A stretch of 64,000 nt of DNA from NCBI GenBank assembly GCA_965230665.1, contig CBDDLM010000005.1, positions 25,667 through 89,666 on the forward strand. Direction: 5' to 3'. The translations under genes and the position numbers were made by a program. Below, one piece after another: positions 16,507 to 24,900 of the stretch. Each line of letters starts with the position of its first letter. Position 1 is the first letter of the stretch. The DNA is from JAGNRR01 sp965230665. GTDB lineage: Bacteria > Bacteroidota > Bacteroidia > Chitinophagales > Chitinophagaceae. The notes under the pieces were generated by a model. The model was not told where the DNA came from and made no database searches. It worked only from the letters and a program-made list of their open reading frames with translations.

Positions 16507-17001
16507 ATGATCATAGGTTTAAATGTCACAGCTTCAACTGCTCCATTACATGTATTTGTTAAATTCACCGATGAAAAAGGGAAAACTATAAACCTGGAAA
16601 CCACAAGTGGGGCAAACCCTGCAAGAGATAGTTGGATAAGGAAACATTTTCCAATAAGCAATAAAGCCCTTAAAAACGGTCTTTATTTACAAAAATTGAG
16701 CAAAAAAGAAACAGTTGCAATTATGGTTGAACAACTCATGCAACATTATGCAGAGAAAAAGCAATTTGGAACAGTGATTGCGCTGGCTGATTTAATTCTG
16801 GAATATCATCCTAAAAACATGAGTGCCTTTCTTTATAAAGCTTCATCTTATAATAAGTTGCTAAAGGTACATGGATTATGGCAGTATAGAGACTTGGAAG
16901 AAGTTCCTGAACATTTAAGGAACACTTACAAGTATCTCATTTTTCATGAACATAAATATTACAATCACATGGTAAGCCTTGGCTGGCAGCCAGTGAAATA
17001 A
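16507..17001 (+). pseudogene. N-terminally truncated transglutaminase-like/TPR protein
   Basis: The 164 codons match the second half of SirB1/transglutaminase-like proteins with a TPR tail: APLHVFVKFTDEKGKTINLE, GANPARDSWIRK, LSKKETVAIMVEQLMQHY, then helical repeats (VIALADLILEYHPKNMSAF) and a terminal LGWQPVK. The frame is open only back to about 16456, so the N-terminal half with the catalytic cysteine is missing. It may be inert or repurposed. It sits 17 bases before the first RHS-tip toxin gene. Confidence 0.6.
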
Positions 17002-17018
17002 ACAAGGCGGACAATGTT

Positions 17019-17801
17019 ATGAATCGATACAACGCTTTCCTATCGGCTTTTCTGGTTTTAATCACTGCAATTTTCGCTAATCCGGTGAATGCCAGATTTT
17101 TACAGAGTGATCCGCTTGGTCAAAAAGCTGGGGTAAATACTTATAATTATGTAAAAGGAAATCCATTACTTAGAATTGATCCTAGAGGGCTTGATTTGGT
17201 TATTGTTGGCGAGGGCGGCACTAGTGGCAGAATGTTTAACCTTGCTGCACAAACATGGGTAAGAACCAATCCAGGTAGTCATCAAATTGTAAACGTGAAT
17301 AGTGGCCAAACATTTATTAATGCAATTGATAATTATGCAAAAGCAAATAATGGAATGATTGATGGATTACAGTATTTTGGGCATAGTGCAAACTATTCTT
17401 TATTTGTTAGTCAAGGCTCAGGGTCTAATAGCATCTATACCAACTGGTTTACATTGCAGAGCTTATCCAGTTTAGGAAAACCTAGTAGATCTATATTTGA
17501 TATTAATTTTGAGCTTTTCTCAAAAACTAACAATATAACCCTGCATGGATGTAATGCAGGTTTTGGAGAGCGCTCATTTGCACAAGAATTAGCTAACTGG
17601 TTAAATATCGATGTTAATGCTGCGGTAGGGCCAACTGCATTTTCAGGGCTACAAAATGGCAAACCTAATGAAGGTTTACCAGATAGAGTGCCAGCGAACT
17701 ATACGGGTAACGTATTTTTAGTTCCAGAATATCCTAATCAAGGCTTTAGAACGTTTTCACCGCCGCCCCCTCCAAAACCAGCAGGGAAGAACGAACAATG
17801 A
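17019..17801 (+). CDS. Secreted RHS-tip toxin with caspase-clan-like C-terminal domain
   Basis: A 260-residue protein in three parts: a signal peptide ending near NPVNA (residue 25); a short RHS core remnant, FLQSDPLGQKAGVNTYNYV then NPLLRIDPRGL (27-58); and a C-terminal domain. That domain has YFGHS (His122) and ITLHGCNAG (Cys178), followed by AQELANWLNIDVNAAVGPT. The GHS...GCN spacing and the alternating strands resemble DUF4347/caspase-like (clan CD) folds with a His-Cys dyad. No RHS cage repeats are present. It overlaps a signal-peptide protein gene by four bases, the usual toxin/immunity layout. Function as a protease-like toxin is inferred. Confidence 0.6.
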   Translation: MNRYNAFLSAFLVLITAIFANPVNARFLQSDPLGQKAGVNTYNYVKGNPLLRIDPRGLDLVIVGEGGTSGRMFNLAAQTWVRTNPGSHQIVNVNSGQTFINAIDNYAKANNGMIDGLQYFGHSANYSLFVSQGSGSNSIYTNWFTLQSLSSLGKPSRSIFDINFELFSKTNNITLHGCNAGFGERSFAQELANWLNIDVNAAVGPTAFSGLQNGKPNEGLPDRVPANYTGNVFLVPEYPNQGFRTFSPPPPPKPAGKNEQ

Positions 17802-18280
17802 AATTAATAACAGGTTTCTTTTTTTTGTTATTGGTAACTTGCTGTTACGCAGACAAGAAATATCCTGTTCCGATTATAACTCCTAATGTTGAGAGCATAG
17901 AAAAAGAGTTAAATAAATATTACAAAGAGGGCAAAGCTGGTATTCCAAAAATCTTAATTAAATTAAAAGAAGGGCTAAAAAATAGGGCTGCAACTATTAG
18001 CATTGAAAAAGTAAATAAGTCTGTTTATTATCTGCATAAACTTGCTGAAAAAGGTATTTATATAGACGAGGAATTACCTTTATTAGTAGAAGCACTTAAT
18101 AAACAGCTTTTTATGGAAGATACTTACCTTACGGCCGAAACATTAAGGTTAATAACAAAAATTGATGTTGGATATGATAAAACATTTGTAATGTCATATA
18201 AAGTTGAAGATGAGGAAAAAAGAAAAGCAATGGTAAAAAAATGGGAAGATTTTATTAATCAGAAAAAAAGAAAAAGATGA
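17798..18280 (+). CDS. Candidate periplasmic immunity protein for the 17019-17801 toxin
   Basis: A 160-residue protein with a signal peptide (MKLITGFFFLLLVTCCYA) followed by a helical, Lys/Glu-rich body that looks like a small solenoid (IEKVNKSVYYLHKLAEKG, LPLLVEALNKQLF). No known family was recognised. It overlaps both neighbours by four bases (ATGA), is exported like its partner, and therefore fits an immunity protein acting where the toxin acts. This is inferred from position only. Confidence 0.5.
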   Translation: MKLITGFFFLLLVTCCYADKKYPVPIITPNVESIEKELNKYYKEGKAGIPKILIKLKEGLKNRAATISIEKVNKSVYYLHKLAEKGIYIDEELPLLVEALNKQLFMEDTYLTAETLRLITKIDVGYDKTFVMSYKVEDEEKRKAMVKKWEDFINQKKRKR

Positions 18281-18975
18281 ATAGACACAACACTAAACTC
18301 AATACTTTTTTCGTTTTAATCGCTGCAATCTGTATTAACCCATTATCTGCAAAATATTTACAAAGTGATCCGCTTGGTCAAAAAGCTGGCCCGAATACTT
18401 ATAATTATGTGCAAAGTAACCCAATTATAAATATTGATCCTACAGGATTAATCGTAGAAGCAACTTATGATAAAACATCTGGCAGGGTAGTGATGCGTGA
18501 TGTGGACACCGGAGCAACTACTTCCGCACCTGCATTTTCTGGGGTTCAAAATTCATTTTCTCCAACGCCAAATGGTACATATAGTATTAGTCATTTTCCT
18601 TGGTTAAAACCTCATTATTATGCATTAATTCATCATGATAAAGTAATTGATGATTATGTTGATGGAACACCTAGTAATTATGATCCCACAAAAACCATGT
18701 CTAATATCAGATTGCATCCTGGTGATACAAGCCATGCATGCGTTACCATTCCTCTATCAGAAGATTCTAAAGAGTGGATGGCTATAGAAGAAATGATTAG
18801 AAATACTCAAAGAGGAACCCCTATTACTATAGGCGGCACTAAGTATCCCAACTTCGGCACTCTCAATGTTACTGGCTCAGGCTTTGGCTCAGTTCCTGGT
18901 TCTACAAATAATCAACCTCCAACTTCTCAGCAACCTTGGTATGAACGTTTATGGAATTGGATAACAGGTGAATAA
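18277..18975 (+). CDS. Secreted RHS-tip toxin with L,D-transpeptidase-like domain
   Basis: A 232-residue protein with the same head as the toxin at 17019: a signal peptide (to about residue 25), then YLQSDPLGQKAGPNTYNYV and IINIDPTGL. The C-terminal domain differs: after PNGTYSISHFPWLKPHYYAL comes SNIRLHPGDTSHACVTIPL with His147, Ser152, His153 and Cys155. This is the HxxxxSHxC-type active site of L,D-transpeptidase-like (YkuD/DUF2778) enzymes, so the target is probably peptidoglycan. A Trp-rich tail (PWYERLWNWITG) ends the protein. A lipoprotein gene follows two bases downstream as the likely immunity gene. Confidence 0.65.
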   Translation: MNRHNTKLNTFFVLIAAICINPLSAKYLQSDPLGQKAGPNTYNYVQSNPIINIDPTGLIVEATYDKTSGRVVMRDVDTGATTSAPAFSGVQNSFSPTPNGTYSISHFPWLKPHYYALIHHDKVIDDYVDGTPSNYDPTKTMSNIRLHPGDTSHACVTIPLSEDSKEWMAIEEMIRNTQRGTPITIGGTKYPNFGTLNVTGSGFGSVPGSTNNQPPTSQQPWYERLWNWITGE

Positions 18976-18976
18976 T

Positions 18977-19441
18977 ATGTTAACAAAATCGACTCTGGTT
19001 ATATTGTCATTTTTTTTCATATCCGCTTGTAACTGCAATAATGAAAATATCTTTTCTAATACAGTATCTCTTAGTGTAGGAAAAATTATTTCACTATCTG
19101 ATGCATACCATAGATATGAATATTCAGATACAAATCCATTTGGTGAAGCTCAAGCATTTATTTTATTTGAAGAAGAGTACAAAAAAAATATTAAATCCAT
19201 TCCTGTAGAGTATAGAGTTAAATTTTTTTGGTCTATATTATGGCATCTTGATTTGCAAGGTGACCATTTAACAGAGTTTTTAAAGATTATAGAAGAAGAT
19301 TGCTATAAACACTTTACTGATAAATTAACTTTTTATATTGAACGAGAAGAAAAAATAACAAGAAATAAGTATCGCTTAAAACTATCTAAAGGTGTACTAA
19401 CCAGTCTGGAAAGAATTCATTCATTTAAAACAGAGAGTTAA
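18977..19441 (+). CDS. Lipoprotein, candidate immunity protein for the 18277-18975 toxin
   Basis: Read from the ATG at 18977, which has AGGTGA just upstream; the in-frame GTG at 18968 would overlap the toxin. The 154-residue product has a lipoprotein signal, with LVILSFFFISAC placing the lipid-bearing Cys near residue 18. The body is helical and acidic (EAQAFILFEEEYKKN, LTEFLKIIEEDCYKH). No family was recognised. A periplasm-facing lipoprotein next to a cell-wall-directed toxin is a natural immunity candidate. Confidence 0.5.
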   Translation: MLTKSTLVILSFFFISACNCNNENIFSNTVSLSVGKIISLSDAYHRYEYSDTNPFGEAQAFILFEEEYKKNIKSIPVEYRVKFFWSILWHLDLQGDHLTEFLKIIEEDCYKHFTDKLTFYIEREEKITRNKYRLKLSKGVLTSLERIHSFKTES

Positions 19442-19482
19442 ATAATTTCCAGACTTTAGTATTTACTTATTTTTGTATGAAA

Positions 19483-19547
19483 TTAATTTCGTATAATCAG
19501 GATCATGTTATATAACCTGTAGATTTTAAAGAACTTTCTCAATCTTT
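19483..19547. repeat. 65-bp repeat, copy A
   Basis: It starts TTAATTTCGTATAAT and matches 20952-21016 over 65 bp with no gaps and about 82% identity, in direct orientation. The pair brackets the YHYH gene and the yafNO-like module. It may mark an insertion unit or a shared promoter/recombination block. Confidence 0.55.
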
Positions 19548-19631
19548 TGATTTACAATCAAACTTTGACAATATGTAAATTACTACATATTCTTAAAAAG
19601 AAAGAAAAACATCTAATCATGGTGATTTAAT

Positions 19632-19916
19632 ATGTCAAATACGATTAACATAACGGTATTCCTATTTTTATTATCTCTAAGTAGTCTATCTTCAGCTCAC
19701 AGTGGTCGTACTGACTCAAAAGGTGGCCATAATTGTAGTGAAGCCGCTAAGAGAAAAGGTCTATGTACAGGTTATCATTACCACAACAAAAAATATATTG
19801 GCTCATCGATTATATTAAAAAATAAAAAAACATCTTCATTGAATAATGCTCAAAAAATAGGCAAATATAATAATACAAGTAATGCCAACCATAATAAAAA
19901 AATCAAGATTGAGTGA
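19632..19916 (+). CDS. Small secreted YHYH-motif protein
   Basis: A 94-residue protein with a signal peptide (MSNTINITVFLFLLSLSSLSSA) and a conserved block HSGRTDSKGGHNCSEAAKR followed by GLCTGYHYH. This YHYH block is found at the ends of secreted nucleases and in free-standing small proteins. The Cys pair and His cluster suggest disulfide and metal binding. The C-terminal 45 residues are low complexity (Asn/Lys-rich). Function unknown. GGTGA lies before the start codon. Confidence 0.6.
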   Translation: MSNTINITVFLFLLSLSSLSSAHSGRTDSKGGHNCSEAAKRKGLCTGYHYHNKKYIGSSIILKNKKTSSLNNAQKIGKYNNTSNANHNKKIKIE

Positions 19917-19970
19917 ATATCAAGTCTGAGTTAGTACAAATCCAGAACCTTATACACGATAAAAACAAAA

Positions 19971-20387
19971 TTAAAACTTTTCTCGAAATCCTTCTGCTAT
20001 TTTCTCTAGTTTTGACATGAGACTTAAGTCTCTGTCTGTTCCTTCTATTTCACTAGGCTTGCGTTGGTTCCAGTGCTTGATAACGGTTATCAGCAAATAA
20101 GTATTCGCATCGAAAAAACCTGGGCAATAAACCAGAACGTGACTCGATGTTCTGGAAAATTGCAGCAGTCTAATTGGAAACGATTTTCCATCTCTCTTGA
20201 TATGTATATGCTGTAACTCCAAATATGTGCGATTGTGTGTAAAATCATAGGGTGCATCGCGACCAAAAGTATCTGGTAAGATGCCTTTTTCTTTATATAA
20301 CCTGAAATCACTCAACAAGTCGTCAGCAGCAATTTTACCAATGGTATCGATTATCAACTTACTTTGAAATAATCTTATTTTTGCCAT
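19971..20387 (-). CDS. yafO: YafO-like mRNA interferase toxin
   Basis: A 138-residue protein that follows E. coli YafO closely in order of motifs: YKEKGILPDTFGRDAPYDF, HIHIKRDGKSFPIRLLQFSR, LVYCPGFFDANTYLLITVIK and LEKIAEGFREKF at the end. YafO is a ribosome-dependent mRNA interferase of a type II toxin-antitoxin pair. The cognate antitoxin-like gene lies about 165 bases upstream on the same strand, with a possible small frame between them. Confidence 0.85.
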   Translation of the reverse strand: MAKIRLFQSKLIIDTIGKIAADDLLSDFRLYKEKGILPDTFGRDAPYDFTHNRTYLELQHIHIKRDGKSFPIRLLQFSRTSSHVLVYCPGFFDANTYLLITVIKHWNQRKPSEIEGTDRDLSLMSKLEKIAEGFREKF

Positions 20388-20397
20388 TACAATATGA

Positions 20398-20571
20398 TCA
20401 TTTATTTTTGTTAAAAGTCTCTTGAGTTACCTTGCTCAACTTATCAAGCTGTCCATTATAACGATGCAATTTTATTAACTCAGCAGAATCTTGTTTATTC
20501 AAATTGTTTTGCTCATCTTCTACAATTTCATACAATTTATTATCACTAATGTTTATGTATTGTCTTCGCAC
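20398..20571 (-). CDS. Possible small ORF between antitoxin and toxin
   Basis: A 57-codon frame starting at a GTG that overlaps the end of the antitoxin gene, with charged, helical residues (LYEIVEDEQNNLNKQDSAEL, LIKLHRYNGQLDKLSKVTQ). It fills the gap between antitoxin and toxin and stops 10 bases before the toxin ATG, so translation could be coupled. There is no recognisable family and no strong ribosome site. It could be a third component or simply the remains of a longer antitoxin tail. Confidence 0.3.
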   Translation of the reverse strand: MRRQYINISDNKLYEIVEDEQNNLNKQDSAELIKLHRYNGQLDKLSKVTQETFNKNK

Positions 20572-20873
20572 TCTACAAAGTCTCCCAATTCATCATCGGA
20601 TGAATTTTTCAGTTTATCTGTCATATTTTCAACCATGTCTTCAGTCAAACGGAATTTCGCCGGCGCTGTTTTTAGCTCAGTTGTTCCTCTTTGAGCGTAT
20701 TCACAAAAGGCCGACATTTCTTCAAAAAGCTCCGCAGGAACAACATAAAATTGAATTTTGTTATTGGCAGAAACGGCTATTGCATCGCCTTGAGCTTCCT
20801 TTATAGCTGCACTGGGATTAGATTTAAACTTACTGATGGGTGTAGTGTAACCACACATAACTTTCTGTAACAT
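20553..20873 (-). CDS. yafN: YafN/Phd-like antitoxin
   Basis: The 106-residue protein from the ATG at 20873 (GGAG seven bases upstream; an in-frame GTG at 20891 is less likely) starts MLQKVMCGYTTPISKFKSNP, then IKEAQGDAIAVSANNKIQFY and VVPAELFEEM. This is the Phd/YefM-type fold of YafN antitoxins. The acidic C-terminus (SSDDELGDFVECEDNT) would wrap the toxin. It should bind its own promoter in the 20874-21000 region. Confidence 0.8.
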   Translation of the reverse strand: MLQKVMCGYTTPISKFKSNPSAAIKEAQGDAIAVSANNKIQFYVVPAELFEEMSAFCEYAQRGTTELKTAPAKFRLTEDMVENMTDKLKNSSDDELGDFVECEDNT

Positions 20874-20951
20874 ATTAGTCTCCAAGTTCACAAATATAGC
20901 TCTAATTATAGGTCCATATTTAGCTCTTGTCTAGCCCTTTATACTTTATAT

Positions 20952-21016
20952 TTAATTTCGTATAATTAAGATTATGTTAAATAACTCATTGATTTTAAAG
21001 GATTTTATCAAGCTTT
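20952..21016. repeat. 65-bp repeat, copy B
   Basis: Direct copy of 19483-19547, starting TTAATTTCGTATAAT and sharing GATTTTAAAG and TCAA-CTTT blocks. It lies between the antitoxin promoter region and the second immunity-like gene. Confidence 0.55.
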
Positions 21017-21074
21017 AGGGCTTTAAGCAAACCCTGGAATTTAGTACAAGTGCTCTAAATGACCATTTAATGTA

Positions 21075-21512
21075 TTAATTTTTTTCCAATTCTGAGATAA
21101 CTTCATTAGTTTCTTTAAGCAATTTTTCCAAAGGATATGCAGGTTCTCCCTGATAAGAAATCACAGCTCCGAAACCTTTAGCCAATGCACAACTTACTAT
21201 CATTACAGCAGCATAATCTTTCATACTGCCATACCAACACATACTAATGCAAAAATCATTATCTCCTGCAATAACTTTTAATTCATTATCGCCCTCATAA
21301 ATATCCTCTGCTGGTTCATAATATATTTCAAATCCAACATCATCATCTGTATCTCCCCATATACAAGGAGAAAATCCTTCATCCTCGAAAGGTGCCAATT
21401 CAGCATCAACACATAATCGGATTTTAAAATCAAGTTCATCAATAATAACCTGCCAAGCTTCTGCATCAGGCACATTCTCTTTTTTTAAAAATGCAAATTG
21501 TGTATTGGACAT
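21075..21512 (-). CDS. Second candidate immunity gene behind the giant RHS toxin
   Basis: A 145-residue acidic cytoplasmic protein (FIRL-like strands, EIYYEPAEDIYEGDNELKVI, then MCWYGSMKDYAAVMIVSCAL). No signal peptide or known family was recognised. Its start overlaps the stop of the 21512-21913 gene (TAATG), so the two are translated together. Acidity and position downstream of a polymorphic toxin suggest an immunity protein, perhaps left from an earlier toxin tip. Confidence 0.5.
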   Translation of the reverse strand: MSNTQFAFLKKENVPDAEAWQVIIDELDFKIRLCVDAELAPFEDEGFSPCIWGDTDDDVGFEIYYEPAEDIYEGDNELKVIAGDNDFCISMCWYGSMKDYAAVMIVSCALAKGFGAVISYQGEPAYPLEKLLKETNEVISELEKN

Positions 21513-21913
21513 TAACGATACTCCAGTACTATAGCATTAATTCCTTCAAAAGATAAATCGAACAAATCCAGAAAAAGACTGTCACTTATCTCAAGAAAAA
21601 TATCATTTCCAATCGATTTAACTTTTAACAACTTTTTTCCTTCTAACCTTTTAATTTTCTTTGTATACTTTTTATCCAACCTTTCAAATTCATCTTCTAA
21701 TTCTTCATCTGTAAATCCCAAAAAACTATCTATATCTAAAGCACCAAAAATCATTGTTTGTTCATTTCTTAATCGCCAATTTCCACAAAATTTAACATAA
21801 AAATCGTTAGAAAAAATTAATCTAATCATTCTTTCATGACTAACTATTTCAGCTTTTTTTATTTTAACTTCAACTAACTCCGATAGTTGGCCAAACAAAT
21901 CATCATTTATCAT
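21512..21913 (-). CDS. Candidate immunity protein of the giant RHS nuclease toxin
   Basis: A 133-residue acidic protein (GFTDEELEDEFERLDKKYTK) with beta-rich ends (MIRLIFSNDFYVKFCGNW, IFLEISDSLFLDLFDLSF). It begins 15 bases after the toxin stop codon and lacks a signal peptide, fitting inhibition of a cytoplasm-acting nuclease. No family recognised. Confidence 0.55.
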   Translation of the reverse strand: MINDDLFGQLSELVEVKIKKAEIVSHERMIRLIFSNDFYVKFCGNWRLRNEQTMIFGALDIDSFLGFTDEELEDEFERLDKKYTKKIKRLEGKKLLKVKSIGNDIFLEISDSLFLDLFDLSFEGINAIVLEYR

Positions 21914-21928
21914 TTTGATTACACCATT

Positions 21929-24900
21929 CTATTTCTTTTTAGAAACAAATATTTCAATAATGTCAGCATTAAATACTGCTTGTAGTTTTCTATTTTTCTT
22001 TCTGGAAGTGCCTCTCCCAGTCTTTAAATCAAATGCTAACACTGCCTTACCAGTTCTATCTCGGATTTCTACATCAATACCTACAGAACCTTTCGCTCTT
22101 CTTCTAACTTCTGCTTTTGATGACGAATCACGAAAAATTTCAGCATGAATAGTATAGCCGTATTTTTTATACTTTTCATTAATATTTTCAATAAGTCTCT
22201 CAAACTCTTTATGAGCAGCAGTACCTTTTGCTCCAGCATTTTTAAATCCAGGTCCAGCTAATTCTTGTATCAATACATTTAATAATGCCTCTTTGGCCAA
22301 AGCAATAATTTCTTCACCAATTATTCCAAATGCTTCTTTACCTGCACCAGTCAATGCACGGCTAATAATTGCTTTACCTGCAGCGGTTGCTGAAACAGCT
22401 CTCTCTGCATTAATTCGAAGACTAGCTCCGATACCTGCCAAACTAATGTTCCCCGTTGGATCAATCATATTCACTGGGTCAACATTGGCATAGAGATACT
22501 TATGCAAGGTCACTGGATCAAAATTCCTTCCCATCCAGGTATCCATTTGAGTAAAACGGCCTGTTGCCTGGTTGTAGTAACGTGCTCTTAGGTAATATTG
22601 ATCTAATGTGCTATCAAACTGCTCACCTGTGTATAGATAGGCATTCTCTGTTGAGCCAAACTGAGCTAATAATGAACCAAAAGCATCATAATAATAATTA
22701 TCGGTTACAATACCACTGGTATCACTTAACAAACGCGTTGAACCCAAACCATCATAATGATAATGGAAGACACTGTTGTTTCTCTTTTGGCTTAAGAGAT
22801 CATCACCAAAGAGATACTCCACCTGTATTTGCTGAGTGGCATCTGACTCTGCAACCACTTGTGCATACTGTTGGTTGGTATCAATCAAGAAGTGCGTGAC
22901 TGTGCCATTATCCGTTTTTTGATTACGAATACCATCAATGTTGTATTGATAGCTGGCGTTTGTTGTTGTGCCACCTTGTGTGATTTCAGCAGTCGTCAGT
23001 TGTTGCTTTGCATTATAGGTATAAGTCGTGAGATCGGCATCCATGCTTTTGGTTAAGGTATTCCCCATCGCATCATAGGTGTAGATCTCACCACCCGCCT
23101 GAGTTAAGCGATCATTAGCATCATAGGTATAAGCCGTACTCACACCATTGATAGTAGAGAATGTCCGATTACCCACTTTGTCATATTGATAGCTGGCAGT
23201 ATGATCACCATTTAAGCTATCAACAATACTCTCACCCGTTAAACGATACAGATTATCGTAAGTGTAAGAAGACGTACGCCCATTCAACTCTGTGATTTGT
23301 GTCCGTCTGCCTGTAGGATGCAAGCTGTAATCAAACTGTTGATACACCGAATCATCAGCCCGCTTTTCCTGTATTTGAGTCAAGCGATTCAAACTGTCAT
23401 ACACATAATCGGTTTTGTTGCCATTACTGTGCTCAACCTGAGAACGATTACCCACAGCATCATAGGTATAACGTGTGATACGGCCATCGGCATCTGTGAC
23501 AGTCTCTAATCGATTCAAGACATCATAGGTCATGCTTTCTGTGCGTATATTGCCATTAGCATACCTAATCGTTAATTGGGTTTTATTACTATTGGCATCA
23601 TACTGATAAGCCAACACCTCACCTGATGGCTTGGTTTCTTCGATTAATCGATTGCGCTCATCATATACATAAGTCCAACTACCCTGGCTACTCGTTGCAC
23701 TTAAACGATTGCCGACAGCATCATAAGTAAATGTCTCGAATGAATTATCTTTACCATAATCAATACGCACCATTCGGTCATTTACATCATAGGTATAAGT
23801 AGTGACATCACCATTGAAGTCTGTTTTTGTCAGCATATTGCCCACAGCATCATAGGTGAAGCTTTCTACCTGACTCAAAGGCAATGTACGGGTTAACACA
23901 CGACCCAGATTATCATAACTCCAACGTGTGGTGCGGCCTTCTGCATCCGTTTGTGTGAGCTTGTTACCCTGCTCATCATAGGTAAAGCTTGTCTCTTGAT
24001 TTAACGCATCAATGACTTTGATTAAACGACCCAACTTATCGTATTCATAGCGAGTTTCTACTCCAGCCATATCGGTTTCAGCAATTTTGCGATCCACCTT
24101 ATCGTAAGTGCTGAGTGTTTTTAAGGTAATATCGGGATAAATGGTTTCTACCAATCGGGACTTGGCATCAAAGATAAATTGCATGCGATGGCCACGTGCA
24201 TCAACCATGGCAGTACGCAAACCTCTAGGGTCGTATTCGGATTGAGTTTCCTGACCAAGTGCATCACGCACCAGTGTCACTCTATCTGCTGCATCATACC
24301 CATATTCGGTTCTTAGGTTACGCTCATCAATTTCGGCAATCACACGACCAGCAACATCATATTCTGTGCTCATACGTGGATTATCGGTATCATCTGAGGG
24401 TGTGTTATCTGGCAGAATGGTTTCAACCAAGCGATTGGCTTTGTCATACACCATCTTGGTCACACGACCCAGCCTATCAGTCTCTTGAATCAGATTATTT
24501 TCTGCATCATAAACCATGGTTTCTGTTGTGCCATCAGGATAACGCGTAAGTACCAAATTACCCCGTGCATCATATTCCATCTCTGTACGACGACCGAGAG
24601 CATCAATCACGGCACTTTCTTTATCAATACCATTGTATTCCGTGCGAGTGATATTGCCTTCTGCATCGGTGGTTTGTGTTAAACGACCTTTGGCATCATA
24701 CACAAAGCTGGTGGTTTCTGTTTGTAGATTACCCTGGCTATCGGTTCGAGTTGTGGTTTCGCTTAAACGACGTCCCATATCATCCACCACATAATCTGTA
24801 CGTACCCCCTCAGCATCAATCATAGCTGTCTGAAAGCCTTTGCTGTTGTACTCATTGATGGTGATTTGACCTTCAGCATCGGTAATTCGACTCAACTCGC

